Of a DNA stretch of 64,000 nucleotides, positions 30,561 to 40,261 are shown piece after piece (the first letter of the stretch is position 1; each line of letters starts with the position of its first letter). The stretch is taken from NCBI RefSeq assembly GCF_902806685.2, contig NC_048552.1, positions 11,125,662 to 11,189,661 of the forward strand, read 5' to 3'. The notes under the pieces were generated by a model, which saw only the letters and a program-made list of their open reading frames with translations, had not been told where the DNA came from and made no database searches. Origin of the DNA: Maniola hyperantus (Eukaryota > Arthropoda > Insecta > Lepidoptera > Nymphalidae). A program made the position numbers and the translations under genes.

Positions 30561-31487
30561 CTAGTTTAAACAAGCAATAGGGTTCCTAATAGTACTTACA
30601 CTATTGCTCGAGTCAATAATAGAAAAATTAGTACTAGAAGTACTCGAGTCAATATTATAAATATTTGTACTAGAAGTACTTGAGTCAATATTATAAATAT
30701 TTGTACTAGAAGTACAGTTTGTATAAGAGTCAAAAGAGTTTGTTACAACACTTGTAACTGAATCATTTAAATTATGTGCTAATAGTGAGGCAATATGCAT
30801 CTTACATCTCTTCGGCAGATACATACTGTCTCCGGTCAATTTAAACTTATTAGTCAATTTAATACTATTAATGTCAAAATAAAAAATAGCTTCACTATAA
30901 TGTTTAGTGAGATTATACATTTTCAAATTTAAAGTATGTATTTTATCATTTTGTTGTTTGTTTAATGTACCAGAATAAGGAAAAGCACACAAAACAAATT
31001 TACATTTTGTTTTCTCATGTAGGAGCAATAATTTTTGAATGCATTTTACAATCTGTTGTTTTTTGACTTGTAAACTGTCCCCAAACAATAATATAACATT
31101 TGTATTACTATCCAATGATTTTTCATTTAAGTTATTAATTAAATAGTTAAAACTAGCTCCAGGAGAACATCTATTAATCACTGAATGCTTTAAACAACAG
31201 CTCATTATGGAGCCCAGACCTCTACCTAAGCTGTCAGAAATAATTATAGTTTGTTTTATTGGCTTAGCTGAGGGATTAATATTGACAGATGAAGGAACCT
31301 CTGTAACATCAATACTACACGGAACCTCTGTAACATCAATACTACACGGAACCTCTGTAACATCAATACTACACTGCTCTGGACAAGTATCTGTTTTCAC
31401 AGGGAGCGGTGCAGGACTATCTTGGTGAACAATAGGTACATTTGGAGAACATTCATGCTTATTGGTTAATGACTCAAAGCGAGCCAT
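30561..31487 (-). CDS. LINE ORF1: SGNH/esterase-like protein
   Basis: ORF1 of the same LINE. The first ATG is at 31487 (308 aa); the frame is open another 36 codons to the insertion junction, so the original N-terminus may be longer and lost. A central region 'TIIISDSLGRGLGS' resembles block I of SGNH/GDSL hydrolases, and 'YLPKRCKMHIASLL' near the end could be the H-containing block. The expected mid-domain Asn block is not evident, so catalysis is unproven. SGNH-like domains are known in ORF1 of CR1/L2-group LINEs. Before it are three exact copies of CSIDVTEVP (27-bp units at 31294-31374); after it, 12-residue 'STSSTNIYNIDS' repeats. No zinc knuckle or RRM is seen. Probably an RNA-binding or particle role, by analogy. 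Confidence 0.8.
   Translation of the reverse strand: MARFESLTNKHECSPNVPIVHQDSPAPLPVKTDTCPEQCSIDVTEVPCSIDVTEVPCSIDVTEVPSSVNINPSAKPIKQTIIISDSLGRGLGSIMSCCLKHSVINRCSPGASFNYLINNLNEKSLDSNTNVILLFGDSLQVKKQQIVKCIQKLLLLHEKTKCKFVLCAFPYSGTLNKQQNDKIHTLNLKMYNLTKHYSEAIFYFDINSIKLTNKFKLTGDSMYLPKRCKMHIASLLAHNLNDSVTSVVTNSFDSYTNCTSSTNIYNIDSSTSSTNIYNIDSSTSSTNFSIIDSSNSVSTIRNPIACLN
30605..30715 (-). repeat. 36-bp in-frame tandem repeat in LINE ORF1
   Basis: Two full and one partial 36-bp unit encoding STSSTNIYNIDS-like repeats near the ORF1 C-terminus. The unit length keeps the frame. Confidence 0.85.
31294..31374 (-). repeat. 27-bp in-frame tandem repeat in LINE ORF1
   Basis: Three identical 27-bp units (plus-strand GGAACCTCTGTAACATCAAT, then ACTACAC) encoding CSIDVTEVP three times. 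Confidence 0.95.
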
Positions 31488-31592
31488 GTTATAGTTACTT
31501 AATGCTAACAATTCATCTGCTGCCAGTATTTGCTCATCAATCTGTTTTTGTGACAGCTCGTATTGGTTTGTGACATTATGTAGCGAATAAGT

Positions 31593-31635
31593 CAAGTTTA
31601 ACTAGTTCAAAACCCGACTTTAATTCAGACTTTCA
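31593..31635 (+). repeat. Copia 5' LTR, right part
   Basis: 31593-31597 is the second CAAGT target copy; 31598-31635 completes the LTR to ACTTTCA. One mismatch with the 3' LTR (31616 G versus 35792 A). Confidence 0.95.
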
Positions 31636-31647
31636 GGTTATGGGCCG
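31636..31647 (+). promoter_or_regulatory. Copia primer-binding site (candidate)
   Basis: GGTTATGGGCCG immediately follows the 5' LTR. Insect copia elements are known to prime from an internal fragment of initiator tRNA-Met with a similar GGTTATGGGCC motif. Only 35 bp separate the LTR from the Gag-Pol ATG. Confidence 0.75.
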
Positions 31648-31670
31648 TCTCATACCTAATAACAACAAAA

Positions 31671-34600
31671 ATGACAACAAATAATCATTTAACTTTGTGT
31701 GAAAAACTAAAAGGCCGGGAAAACTACTCCACGTGGAGCTTCTCTGTGAAGGCTTTGTTACAGTTAGAAGATCTCTGGGAATGCATCAATGATGTCAAGC
31801 CGGACCCAAAAAAGGACACAAAGGCAAGATCAAAACTCATTTTATTGATTGACCCCACTCTTTACGTGCATATTAGAGAGGCCGATACGGCCAAACAAGT
31901 ATGGGACAACTTGTCACGGGCATTTGAAGATTCTGGTTTAACTAGGAAAGTAGGACTCCTGAAAGACCTTATTAATACAACTTTAGAAAATAGTTTAAAC
32001 GTGGAAGACTATGTAAATAAGATCATGACCTCTGCTCATAAATTGAGAAATATTGGTTTTCAAGTTAATGATGAATGGCTCGGGACATTGATGTTGGCAG
32101 GGTTACCCGATGTATATAAACCTATGATAATGGGTATTGAAAGTTCCGGTGTAACAATTAGTGCAGATTTGATCAAAACTAAACTTTTACAGGAAATTAA
32201 ATCATCTGACACTACCGCATTTTACACAAACAGCAAAAGTAGCCCTCCGAAGCACCAACAGCAGTCAAAGCCGAAGGGACCTAGGTGTTTCCGGTGTAAT
32301 AAGCATGGCCATCTGAGCAGAAACTGTTGGTTTAAGAAGAATAACTCTAATAATCATGATTCTAATAATGGATTTATCGCTGCTTTTTCAGCAACAACCC
32401 TAAATGATTCACAGAGCTGGTACGTGGACTCTGGCGCCTCAATGCACATGACAATGCACCGAAGCTGGCTAGAAGATGAGACGCCTCCACCTGTTAAAAG
32501 TATAAGGATAGCTGACAATAAAGCATTGTCCGTAGAAAGCTGTGGCAACATCACAATCCCAGTATTCGATGCTGAAGGCCACTCGAGGAACATTCAGGTT
32601 AGAAACGTTATTTATGTACCAGAGCTCAAAACTAATTTAATATCAGTCAGTAAAACTATAAAAAATGGATGTAAAGTGGAGTTTGACGCATATGGTTGCA
32701 AAATATTAAACACAAAAGGTCAAAAGGTAGCAAACGCCACTTTAACAAATGACATGTATAGACTTAATACTGCTTACAAGGAAGGTCATGCCATGCCGGC
32801 TCTTGCAGAAAGTGATACCTATCTGTGGCACCAGCGTATGGGCCACCTAAACTTTACTGACATAAACAAAATACCTAACTGTACTACTGGTGTAAAATTG
32901 TCTCCGATAAAAGAAGATATAACTTGTATAAGTTGTTTAGAAGGGAAGCAGAGTAGGCAACCTTTTCCAAGTGAGGGCTCCCGGGCAACTGAGTTGCTAG
33001 AGCTCATCCATTCCGATGTATGTGGACCGATGCAAACAGCAACACTTGGAGGTGCGAGGTACTTTGTCACTTTTATAGATGATTTTTCACGTAAAGTATT
33101 TGTATATGTAATTAAAAGTAAAGCCGAAGTATTTGAAAAGTTTATTGAGTTTAAGAACATGGTAGAAAATCAATTAGAAGGTAAAAGGATTAAAAAATTA
33201 AGGAGCGACAATGGCCTTGAATATAAAAATAACAATTTTGAAAATTATCTTAAAAAATATGGTATTTTGCACCAAACTAGCAACCCATACACTCCTCAAC
33301 AGAATGGTTTGAGCGAAAGAATGAATAGAACTATTATTGAACGCGCCAAATGTATGATATTTAATGCTGAATTACAGAAAAACTATTGGGGTGAAGCTGT
33401 GGTTACAGCAGCACACATCATCAACCGTTCGCCAACCAGATCGCTCTCTTACATCACGCCTGAGGAGGTGTGGACTGGCAAGCAGCCAGATTTAAGTCAC
33501 ATGAGGATTTTTGGGTGCAAGGCCATGGTGCACATACCAAAAGAACGTCGCCAAAAGCTTGATGCTAAATCACGTGAGTTAATTTTTGTTGGATACAGCA
33601 ACTGTGTAAAGGGCTACCGTTTTATAGACCCCCAGAGCAAACAGGCAATAACTAGTAGAGATGTTGTATTCCTGGAGTCCACTGTAAAAGGAAATAAAAT
33701 TAATAATAAAGTAAATGATTTAGCAATAGAAAACAATACATTACAAAATAAAAATGTTAATTTATCAAAGGAAAAAGTAAATAAAAAGCAAGATACATCA
33801 AACTCACCATCAGATACTATTTATGTACCATTATTTGACGAAGATACAGAAGAAGAGAGAAGTCAGCCTGATGATAAAATTGATGAGTCAACGTCCTCAC
33901 ACCAAGATTCAAGTCAATCATCAGACTATACTAATCCTGATGATGAAACGTATATACCTGAAGAAAGTTTCAACACTCCTATACATGTGAACATTCGGTC
34001 TCGGCGAAATGTGGTACACAAGGAAGACACTATATCACCTCCTCCTTCTTCTTATATATGCATGAACAGTGAATCAGCAATGAGCATTTTAGACAGTGAC
34101 CCACAATCCCTCACCGAAGCTCTACAAAGCAGTAATGCAGCGTTGTGGAAAGTAGCGATGAATGAAGAATATCAGTCATTGTTGAATAACAACACATGGA
34201 TTCTTGTAGATTTACCTAAAAATAAAAAGGCTATACCTTGTAAATGGGTATTCAAGACCAAAACTGATGAGGAGGGCAAGGTATTCAGGTACAAAGCTAG
34301 ACTTGTTGTGAAAGGCTACTGTCAAAAGAAAGGCATAGAATACCATGAAATCTATGCTCCAGTGGTACGCTACTCTTCAATGAGGTATGTCATTGGCTTG
34401 GCAGCTAAATATAGTTTAAAAATTTACCAAATGGACGCTGTCACTGCCTTTCTACAAGGGGACATAGAAGAAGAAATATACATGTCACAACCGCCATGTT
34501 TTGTGGAAGGCGACAAAGTCTGTTTATTACAGAAGTCAATATATGGCTTAAAGCAGGCGAGTAGACAATGGAATAAAAAATTAAATACAGCTCTCCTTGA

Positions 34601-35669
34601 AATAGGTATGTTTCGCTCTAAAGTTGATCCTTGTATATACTATAGAATAATTGATAAAGAAGATATGTTATTTATAACCGTTTATGTTGATGATTTACTT
34701 TATATATTTAACAAAGAAGATACAGCCTCTATGATAAAGAAAAAATTAAATGAAAAATTTCATATGAAGGACTTGGGCGTAGCGAAACGGTGCATTGGCT
34801 TCAGAATAAATCAAAACAATATTCAAAATGAAATATCATTGGATCAATCTCTATACATAGAAAGAATACTTAGTCGATTTAATATGAGTGATTGTAAATC
34901 TGCATACACACCTTGCGATGCCAATGTGCAACTAAAGAAAGCTGATAGTAATGAAGAAATATTAAGGAATATTCCATATCAAGAAGTGATTGGATGTCTG
35001 TTGTATCTATCACAAGGAACCAGACCTGACATTGCTTATACAGTCAATATGTTAAGTAGATACAATAATAGCCCAACATCTCAACACTGGATTGCAGTCA
35101 AAAGAGTACTTAGATATTTAAAAGGAACTTTGAATACCAAACTTACCTTCAAGAAAAATGATTGCAACATTGTGGGCTACTGCGACGCAGACTGGGCTAC
35201 TGATGTAGAAGACAGGAGATCATGTTCTGGATATGTATTTTTGTTTCAGGGTGCTGCAATAAGTTGGTGCTCTAAAAAACAGCCAACTATTGCTTTATCT
35301 AGTACAGAAGCTGAGTACATGTCATTGGCCACTGCTATACAGGAAGCTATTTGGTTAAAGCAGCTGGAAACAGATTTTTGGCCTCATCTTTCAGGTACAC
35401 CTATCTCTGTTTACTGTGACAATCAAAGTGCCATTAGTATTTCAGGGAATGACGCATACCATACAAGAAGCAAGCACATTGATGTCCGCTACCACTTCAT
35501 AAGAGAGAGGGTGACAAGCAAGCAGGTTTCCGTACTTTACAAGAGCACACAGGACATGGTGGCTGATGTTCTCACAAAGGGTCTGCACCGGCCTAAGCAC
35601 CTACAATTCACCAAGGCAATGGGTCTGCGTTCAGAGGAGGGTGTTGGTGAAATGGAACGCAGCCCATAA
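31671..35669 (+). CDS. Copia Gag-Pol polyprotein
   Basis: Single 1332-aa frame starting at ATG 31671, with no stop or frameshift, and ending 28 bases inside the 3' LTR. Order: Gag (about 1-200), CCHC zinc knuckle 'CFRCNKHGHLSRNC' at 206-219, aspartic protease 'YVDSGASMH' with D253, integrase zinc motif (H-H about 384-388, 'CISC' near 420), integrase core D449, D513, E549 with D,D35E spacing, reverse transcriptase with 'AFLQGDIEEEIYM', 'YGLKQASRQW' and YVDD at 1005-1008, then RNase H with D1172, E1213 and D1250. The protease-integrase-RT order is diagnostic of Ty1/copia. All catalytic residues are present, so the protein looks functional. Confidence 0.97.
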   Translation: MTTNNHLTLCEKLKGRENYSTWSFSVKALLQLEDLWECINDVKPDPKKDTKARSKLILLIDPTLYVHIREADTAKQVWDNLSRAFEDSGLTRKVGLLKDLINTTLENSLNVEDYVNKIMTSAHKLRNIGFQVNDEWLGTLMLAGLPDVYKPMIMGIESSGVTISADLIKTKLLQEIKSSDTTAFYTNSKSSPPKHQQQSKPKGPRCFRCNKHGHLSRNCWFKKNNSNNHDSNNGFIAAFSATTLNDSQSWYVDSGASMHMTMHRSWLEDETPPPVKSIRIADNKALSVESCGNITIPVFDAEGHSRNIQVRNVIYVPELKTNLISVSKTIKNGCKVEFDAYGCKILNTKGQKVANATLTNDMYRLNTAYKEGHAMPALAESDTYLWHQRMGHLNFTDINKIPNCTTGVKLSPIKEDITCISCLEGKQSRQPFPSEGSRATELLELIHSDVCGPMQTATLGGARYFVTFIDDFSRKVFVYVIKSKAEVFEKFIEFKNMVENQLEGKRIKKLRSDNGLEYKNNNFENYLKKYGILHQTSNPYTPQQNGLSERMNRTIIERAKCMIFNAELQKNYWGEAVVTAAHIINRSPTRSLSYITPEEVWTGKQPDLSHMRIFGCKAMVHIPKERRQKLDAKSRELIFVGYSNCVKGYRFIDPQSKQAITSRDVVFLESTVKGNKINNKVNDLAIENNTLQNKNVNLSKEKVNKKQDTSNSPSDTIYVPLFDEDTEEERSQPDDKIDESTSSHQDSSQSSDYTNPDDETYIPEESFNTPIHVNIRSRRNVVHKEDTISPPPSSYICMNSESAMSILDSDPQSLTEALQSSNAALWKVAMNEEYQSLLNNNTWILVDLPKNKKAIPCKWVFKTKTDEEGKVFRYKARLVVKGYCQKKGIEYHEIYAPVVRYSSMRYVIGLAAKYSLKIYQMDAVTAFLQGDIEEEIYMSQPPCFVEGDKVCLLQKSIYGLKQASRQWNKKLNTALLEIGMFRSKVDPCIYYRIIDKEDMLFITVYVDDLLYIFNKEDTASMIKKKLNEKFHMKDLGVAKRCIGFRINQNNIQNEISLDQSLYIERILSRFNMSDCKSAYTPCDANVQLKKADSNEEILRNIPYQEVIGCLLYLSQGTRPDIAYTVNMLSRYNNSPTSQHWIAVKRVLRYLKGTLNTKLTFKKNDCNIVGYCDADWATDVEDRRSCSGYVFLFQGAAISWCSKKQPTIALSSTEAEYMSLATAIQEAIWLKQLETDFWPHLSGTPISVYCDNQSAISISGNDAYHTRSKHIDVRYHFIRERVTSKQVSVLYKSTQDMVADVLTKGLHRPKHLQFTKAMGLRSEEGVGEMERSP
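35634..35641 (+). other. Copia polypurine tract
   Basis: AGAGGAGG(G) immediately before the 3' LTR; expected primer for plus-strand DNA. It lies within the end of the Gag-Pol frame. Confidence 0.8.
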
Positions 35670-35811
35670 TGTAAACGTTTTGACACTTCGCTCTGTTCTC
35701 TTTGATTTTATGTCTCCGCCGCGTATAATGTGTTTTTTGTAAAATCTTATTTAAATCAGATAATTAAACAAGTTTAACTAGTTCAAAACCCAACTTTAAT
35801 TCAGACTTTCA
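35642..35811 (+). repeat. Copia 3' LTR
   Basis: Intact 170-bp LTR, TGTTGGTG...ACTTTCA, followed by the CGAAC duplication at 35812-35816. It contains the Gag-Pol stop codon. Confidence 0.96.
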
Positions 35812-35816
35812 CGAAC

Positions 35817-36474
35817 TAACCGCATCTAGTAATTCCTGTAAATTGACCAGACCGCCGATTAAACTTAGCTATTTGATACGCATTGCGGCTGCGAAAGTAG
35901 TTTGTGGTCAGCTCAATACTGTGGGCCAGTCGATACGAATTAGACACTTCAATTCTCACTTAAGTTCGAAATAAGTAAAGGTGTTTTGCCTGGTTTCTCT
36001 GTTTTGCTGAGCCTTGATTATTTCTGATGGAAGATAAAATTTGTGATGTACTAAACGACGACAGGTCATGAAGACCTATCAGTTAATAAATATCCAGTAC
36101 CTTGTTTTTGACCGACTAATCGTGGTATAACCATTTTAAATTGGCTAGACTGGACACACACACACACACACACACACAGCACAGGCCAGTGTCTGGTAGC
36201 AGCGACACCGATGCAGCCAGTCTAGCTTTGTGATGACTGATGACCAACACACCTGCTCAGCGGGGTCATTACGGGCAAACCCTTGTATCTGATTTTTTAA
36301 AAAATGGTGGGTGACTGAAGGCCAGGGCCCCTAGTCCCCAGCGGCCCCGCTATTCCTGGCTCTGGCAGAGGTTACGGTAACGACAGCGCAGGGGGAGCTA
36401 AGAATCTCCGGCAGAGATTCCGCTGCTAACATACAACGCACCAAAGTCTTCGAACAGAGTGTTATAGACATTGA
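35817..36474. other. Unassigned DNA with a (CA)n run
   Basis: A (CA)n microsatellite at 36154-36178. No gene or other repeat recognised. Confidence 0.5.
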
Positions 36475-36663
36475 GGTCCCAATGCTGGTGGTGACCTCGC
36501 ACCGGAAGGGGCTGCGGTGGAAGACTCCCACTAGGTGGATATACGAAATCAAGCACAGTCACAGGGTACCGTAGCATTCAGGCAGCGCAAGACCGTGATG
36601 TGTGTAAGTCCCTACAAGAGTCCTATGTCCAGCAGTGGACGTCTATGAGTTGATAATGATGAT
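36475..36663 (+). repeat. 3' end of an RTE-type LINE
   Basis: Degenerate '(R)RWKTPTRWIYEI' region then 'QESYVQQWTSMS' and a GATGATGATT tail. Same family as 11625-11780. Confidence 0.75.
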
Positions 36664-37523
36664 TATTATAGATATAAATTGTACAAATATTTGTTCCACT
36701 TAATGTAGACCCGTGTTTTTGTTACCAATACTTACCAATCGATTGTTAATAAAACTCCAATGTTCGTACAAAGTTACAAGATCCAATAACTCTAGTTACG
36801 GTTACCACGCAACAGAATTTCCTCGAAAGAAAATCACTGCAATGGACATAACATACAAGCACGCTGGAAGAGGTATGTGCCATACAAAATTACAGTTATT
36901 ATTACGCCGATTCGAAGCACCTCACCAAGAGTACCGGAAATTAAAATTGACACTTGTAATGCGTATCTAAACGTACATAGACATCCAGATCGCCACTCTC
37001 ACACTCGGTTCATGACAGCTCGACTTGTCTGTGCCTTGTGGACACTTGTTGGACTTTTCTGTAAGCAAGCAATTTTTTGCAACTGCGCCTTGTCTCTCTT
37101 TGATATAATTATAATAATTTTAACATTAATTGATAGAAGAACCATTATTTTATTGTTGAGTAAACCTATGGTATCATTGAATTTATTAATATCACTTTTT
37201 TTTAACTTCGTAATATATTGACTCACTTAAAACTTACACACTTTATGTGAAATGGTCTTCGTGTGGACACTATGTTGATAGTGTTTCATCACTAACATTT
37301 AATTCCGAGTACGATTACATAACGCTTACGGTTGCTTCAAAAATAGGTTGGCAATCGCAAGTCTAGCGTACTTATTGGTAGGTATTAGTTTAGTAGATGT
37401 CAGTGGCATAAATAAAGATCTCGAAAACAAAGAAACTTCAAGTTTCAAGCGCGGCGATATTAAGGTTTTTCATTACGTACGGTAGGTAAGTACTTGGACC
37501 TAAATGTAATACAAAAATATTTT
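36664..37523. other. Unassigned DNA
   Basis: Short open frames at 36713-36970 and 36877-37221 overlap in different frames and show no known domain; not supported. Confidence 0.4.
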
Positions 37524-37818
37524 CAGTGCGCTTAGTACGAGATTTTATGTCTCACCAACGTTGATAGTATTAGAGTGCGGAAACACTGCCGTGTTTTAGT
37601 AAACTGGATCTTAACTGCCTTGTTTTAAGGCTCAAGTTTGTCTTCATATCTACAGCCAGCACTCCAAGCGGAAACGTTGCGAAATTAAAATCAGTGGCGT
37701 TGAATTTTTGACTTCAACTCAAGGCAATTAAGGTCCGTTTTACTTTGACGTTATTGTGTTTCGCCTGTCGAATTCTAGCAACGTTGGTGAGACGTAAAAT
37801 CTTATACTAAGCGTACTG
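37524..37818. mobile_element. MITE family P, best-preserved copy
   Basis: CAGTGCGCTTAGTACGAGAT and, inverted from the right, CAGTACGCTTAGTATAAGAT, continuing through TTTAYGTCTCACCAACGTTG on both sides. 295 bp. The target duplication is not obvious. Confidence 0.8.
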
Positions 37819-37991
37819 AACTGTTTTCGTGTAGGTACTAAGTACAAACTAAGATTTCGTACCTAATTAATTTTGTAATCGGAAAAGGTGGTGCTGTGAG
37901 ATTATTGAACAATCGATTGATAAATTATATGCGTTGTCATTACACCTATACTCTAAACACGGAGATAAAGGCTCTCTCTGTTACGTAATCC

Positions 37992-38204
37992 AAATATATA
38001 AAAGGAAAAGGACTGACTGACTGACTGATCTATCAACGCACAGCTCAAACTACTGGACGGATCGGGTTGAAATTTTGCATGCAGATCGCTATTAGTATGA
38101 CGTAGGCATCCGCTAAGAAAGGATTTTTGAAAATTCAACCCCTAAGGGGGTGAAATAGGGGTTTGAAATTTGTGTAGTCCACACGGACGAAGTCGCGAGC
38201 TAGT
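37992..38204 (-). repeat. Family A repeat, minus strand
   Basis: Complete except for a few bases missing at its 5' end: AAAAGGACTGACTGACTGAC to CGGACGAAGTCGCGAGC. Confidence 0.8.
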
Positions 38205-38505
38205 CTCATATAAATGACAAAGCCAAAAACTCAGTGGGCGTTGACTATTTTGAGTGGCCAACCAATCACAAACATGTTTTCAAAAAACGTTCTAAATTCA
38301 ATTTGAAAACATAGTTTCGTTTGTGACCATTTGGTAACTAAAAATGGTTAACGCGTTTTTTGTCTTTATTGTACGGGATACGAAACAGAGAGAGCCCTAT
38401 ACTAAGTTCCTTTCGTGGACAGTGGATAGCCATAGGCCATACACAGAACACCTGAAAGTTAAGCTGATTCATAGTTCCATAAGGCCATACCGTGGAAGAA
38501 AAAAT
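38205..38505. other. Degenerate dispersed repeat with inverted halves
   Basis: 38207-38275 (inverted) and 38330-38425 resemble each other and 16660-16800 (TGGCCAC, AAAATGGTTAAC, ACAGAGAGAG). Possible old inverted-repeat element. Confidence 0.45.
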
Positions 38506-38597
38506 ACTTCTTCTTCTTCTTCTCTCTGGGCTGGTTTCCTCACTGAAACTTTTCCGTCTGTTGTGCGTGCATTGCCCCTCCCCGCTGAAGTCTGTAA
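38506..38597 (-). repeat. 3' UTR fragment of the LINE at 9945-10632
   Basis: Shares 'CTGGGCTGGTTTCC' and 'TCCGTCTGTTGTGCGTGCAT' with 9970-10045, plus a CTTCTTCTT run (GAAGAAG tail). Confidence 0.75.
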
Positions 38598-38639
38598 AAA
38601 TATTTATTACGAAACCCCCCGTAGGTACCCCGTAGGTAA

Positions 38640-38862
38640 CCCTTCTTTCCACGCACGTGCATGGAACCAACTCGCATCGACGGTGTTCCCACTAGATTAC
38701 AACATGGGGTTATTCAAGGGGCGGACCAACAAATTCCTAAAAGGCCGGCAACGCATCGGGGCGGTTCCTCTGGTGCTGCAAATGTTCATGGGCGGCGGTA
38801 ATCACTTAACATCAGGTGACCCGCATGCTCGTTTGCTCGCTATATCTATTAAAAAAAAAAAT
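38640..38862 (+). repeat. 3' end of a LINE, family L
   Basis: Encodes 'HARAWNQLASTVFPLDYNMG' and 'LFKGRTNKFLKGRQRIG', an ORF2 C-terminus, then a 3' UTR and A-run. Its last 160 bp are nearly identical to 20572-20748. Confidence 0.75.
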
Positions 38863-39171
38863 TTTGTATTTGCAGGATTAAGTAAAAATGTACCAAAATA
38901 ATCAATCATAAACCATCGGGCTCTGACAGTATTTTAATCTCAGATATTTCCGTAAACGGGAATTACAAATTTCGCGTGTGCTCGAAACATATTCATACCG
39001 GATTTGTTACTTTCTCCTTTTTCATCCAAATTTTAATTAAATTTTCGTTCGCATTTATTGTTAACTTAAAATAAAAGGTATAAAAATGTATTGGTGCTAG
39101 ATTTTTCGTTAAAATTATGTCCTAATAAGCAAAATGATGTCCGCGACTTTATCTATGTGGATTTAGGTTTT
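38863..39171. other. Unassigned DNA with a small family B fragment
   Basis: 39130-39171 (GATGTCCGCGACTTTATC) is a family B start abutting the family C repeat. Otherwise unassigned. Confidence 0.4.
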
Positions 39172-39422
39172 TAACCACAAATTCACGGATTTTCAGATTT
39201 TTTCCTTTACATCTACTATAAGATAACTACCTGTCCAATTTCATGATTCTAGGTCAACGGGAAGTACCCTATAGGTTTTCTTCACAGACACGACGGACAG
39301 ATGGACAGACGGACAGACAGACAGACTGTCTGGTCACTGGTCTGGCCTGTCTGGACAGACAGGCAACGAAGTGATCCTATAAAGGTTTCTTTTTTCTTTC
39401 TGAGGCACGGAACCCTAAAAAA
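39172..39422 (-). repeat. Family C repeat, 5' part, minus strand
   Basis: AATTTCATGATTCTAGGTCA to GGAACCCTAAA, with an irregular GACA/GTCT tract in which both orientations occur (CAGACTGTCTGG). Confidence 0.7.
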
Positions 39423-39476
39423 TGCGGTAATGCGATCAAGCAGCCGTTAGTTTAGTACCTACTTAGTAGTAGCCAT

Positions 39477-39815
39477 CAGTAGGGTTGCCAGGCGTCCGGA
39501 TAAAGCCAGACATAGGTGGGCTTTTTGAAATGGTGTCTGGCTTGTCCGGCTTTTGTTAGGCTTTTTACATTTCGCAAACGAGCGTGGCCGAGCGCAGGCG
39601 AGTCGACTGTCGGTCGCTCCCGCGGGCGGCTGTGCCGCCTGACAACCAGATTTATGACAATAATAAAAGAAGCTTGATTTAACGTAAAAAATTTTGTCGT
39701 ACCTATTATAACTAAGACACAAAATCCTCAATAATGTAGTGTGTCCGGCCTTTCTACCCAAATGTCCGGCCAAACTGGCTGGTCTGTCCGGCTATTAGGT
39801 TTGATGACCTGGCAA
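39477..39815. mobile_element. Possible hAT-like non-autonomous element
   Basis: Left 'AGGGTTGCCAGGCGTCCGG' and right 'ACCTGGCAATCC' are imperfectly inverted; several 'TGTCCGGC' words lie near both ends. No convincing target duplication. Confidence 0.4.
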
Positions 39816-40261
39816 TCCATGGCAGATTGTAGCTACTGTACCCATAAACATAACATCTATTATAACTCAATCTATGCAAATAAATATATGAATGAATAAA
39901 TGAATGAATAGTATCCTCTATTCACAGTGTTCAGTATTTGGCAGAGCTCGCTAAGGAGCTGTCGGCAAAGTTTTCTAATTAGGCGACGAACATTAATCTT
40001 GGCGCAGCAATTCAGTGTGACTGGCACAAGTTGCTGATTCATAAAAATAACTGCGAAAAGAATTGTTATTGATTTCCCGGTGCCCCGCCGTGACCTATTT
40101 TTGGACGATCTTTTATGCACACCTTCCTAAATCAAATTATGTATATTAAAATGTCATTTCCAAACGTTTTATGAGTTTCTTCTGCGAATACATTGAATGG
40201 ATAAACGTTTTAAAAACTTGACGGCCGAGAATGAAAAATAGTAGGTAAGTTTTTACAGAAG
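39816..40261. other. Unassigned DNA
   Basis: A short AATGAATGAATG run at 39888-39908. Nothing else. Confidence 0.4.

Larger units (their letters stand above)
27364..31592 (-). mobile_element. CR1/Jockey-superfamily LINE (family G), near full length
   Basis: A 4229-bp minus-strand non-LTR retrotransposon inside the copia 5' LTR, bounded by CAAGT duplications (27359-27363 and 31593-31597). It carries ORF1 then ORF2, a 3' UTR with 'GGCTGAGTTTGTTGTGGGCT' and a (TTTGAC)n tail. The ORF1 frame is open right up to the 5' junction, so the element is probably slightly 5' truncated. A 5'-truncated sister copy lies at 52167-53621, nearly identical in sequence. Confidence 0.93.
27227..35816 (+). mobile_element. 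Complete Ty1/copia retrotransposon with a LINE in its 5' LTR
   Basis: Flanked by CGAAC direct repeats (27227-27231 and 35812-35816). Two 170-bp LTRs (TGTTGG...TTTCA): the 5' LTR is 27232-27363 plus 31598-31635, the 3' LTR 35642-35811. They differ at one position (31616 G versus 35792 A). A primer-binding-like GGTTATGGGCCG follows the 5' LTR and AGAGGAGGG precedes the 3' LTR. One uninterrupted 1332-codon Gag-Pol lies between. Near-identical LTRs and an intact frame mean a recent insertion. The LINE now separating the 5' LTR halves probably disrupts LTR-driven transcription. Confidence 0.96.

Noticed and set aside
30532..30573. ORF1/ORF2 overlap implying frameshift translation
   Set aside because: The apparent 13-base overlap depends on a TTG start; the first ATG of ORF2 lies 30 bases after the ORF1 stop, so reinitiation is simpler.
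38344..38901. 185-aa plus-strand frame
   Set aside because: Composite of three pieces: an unknown repeat, the antisense of a LINE 3' UTR, and a family L LINE end. No single gene.
39477..39815. Confident hAT call
   Set aside because: Termini match only imperfectly and no 8-bp duplication is visible, so it is listed only as possible.
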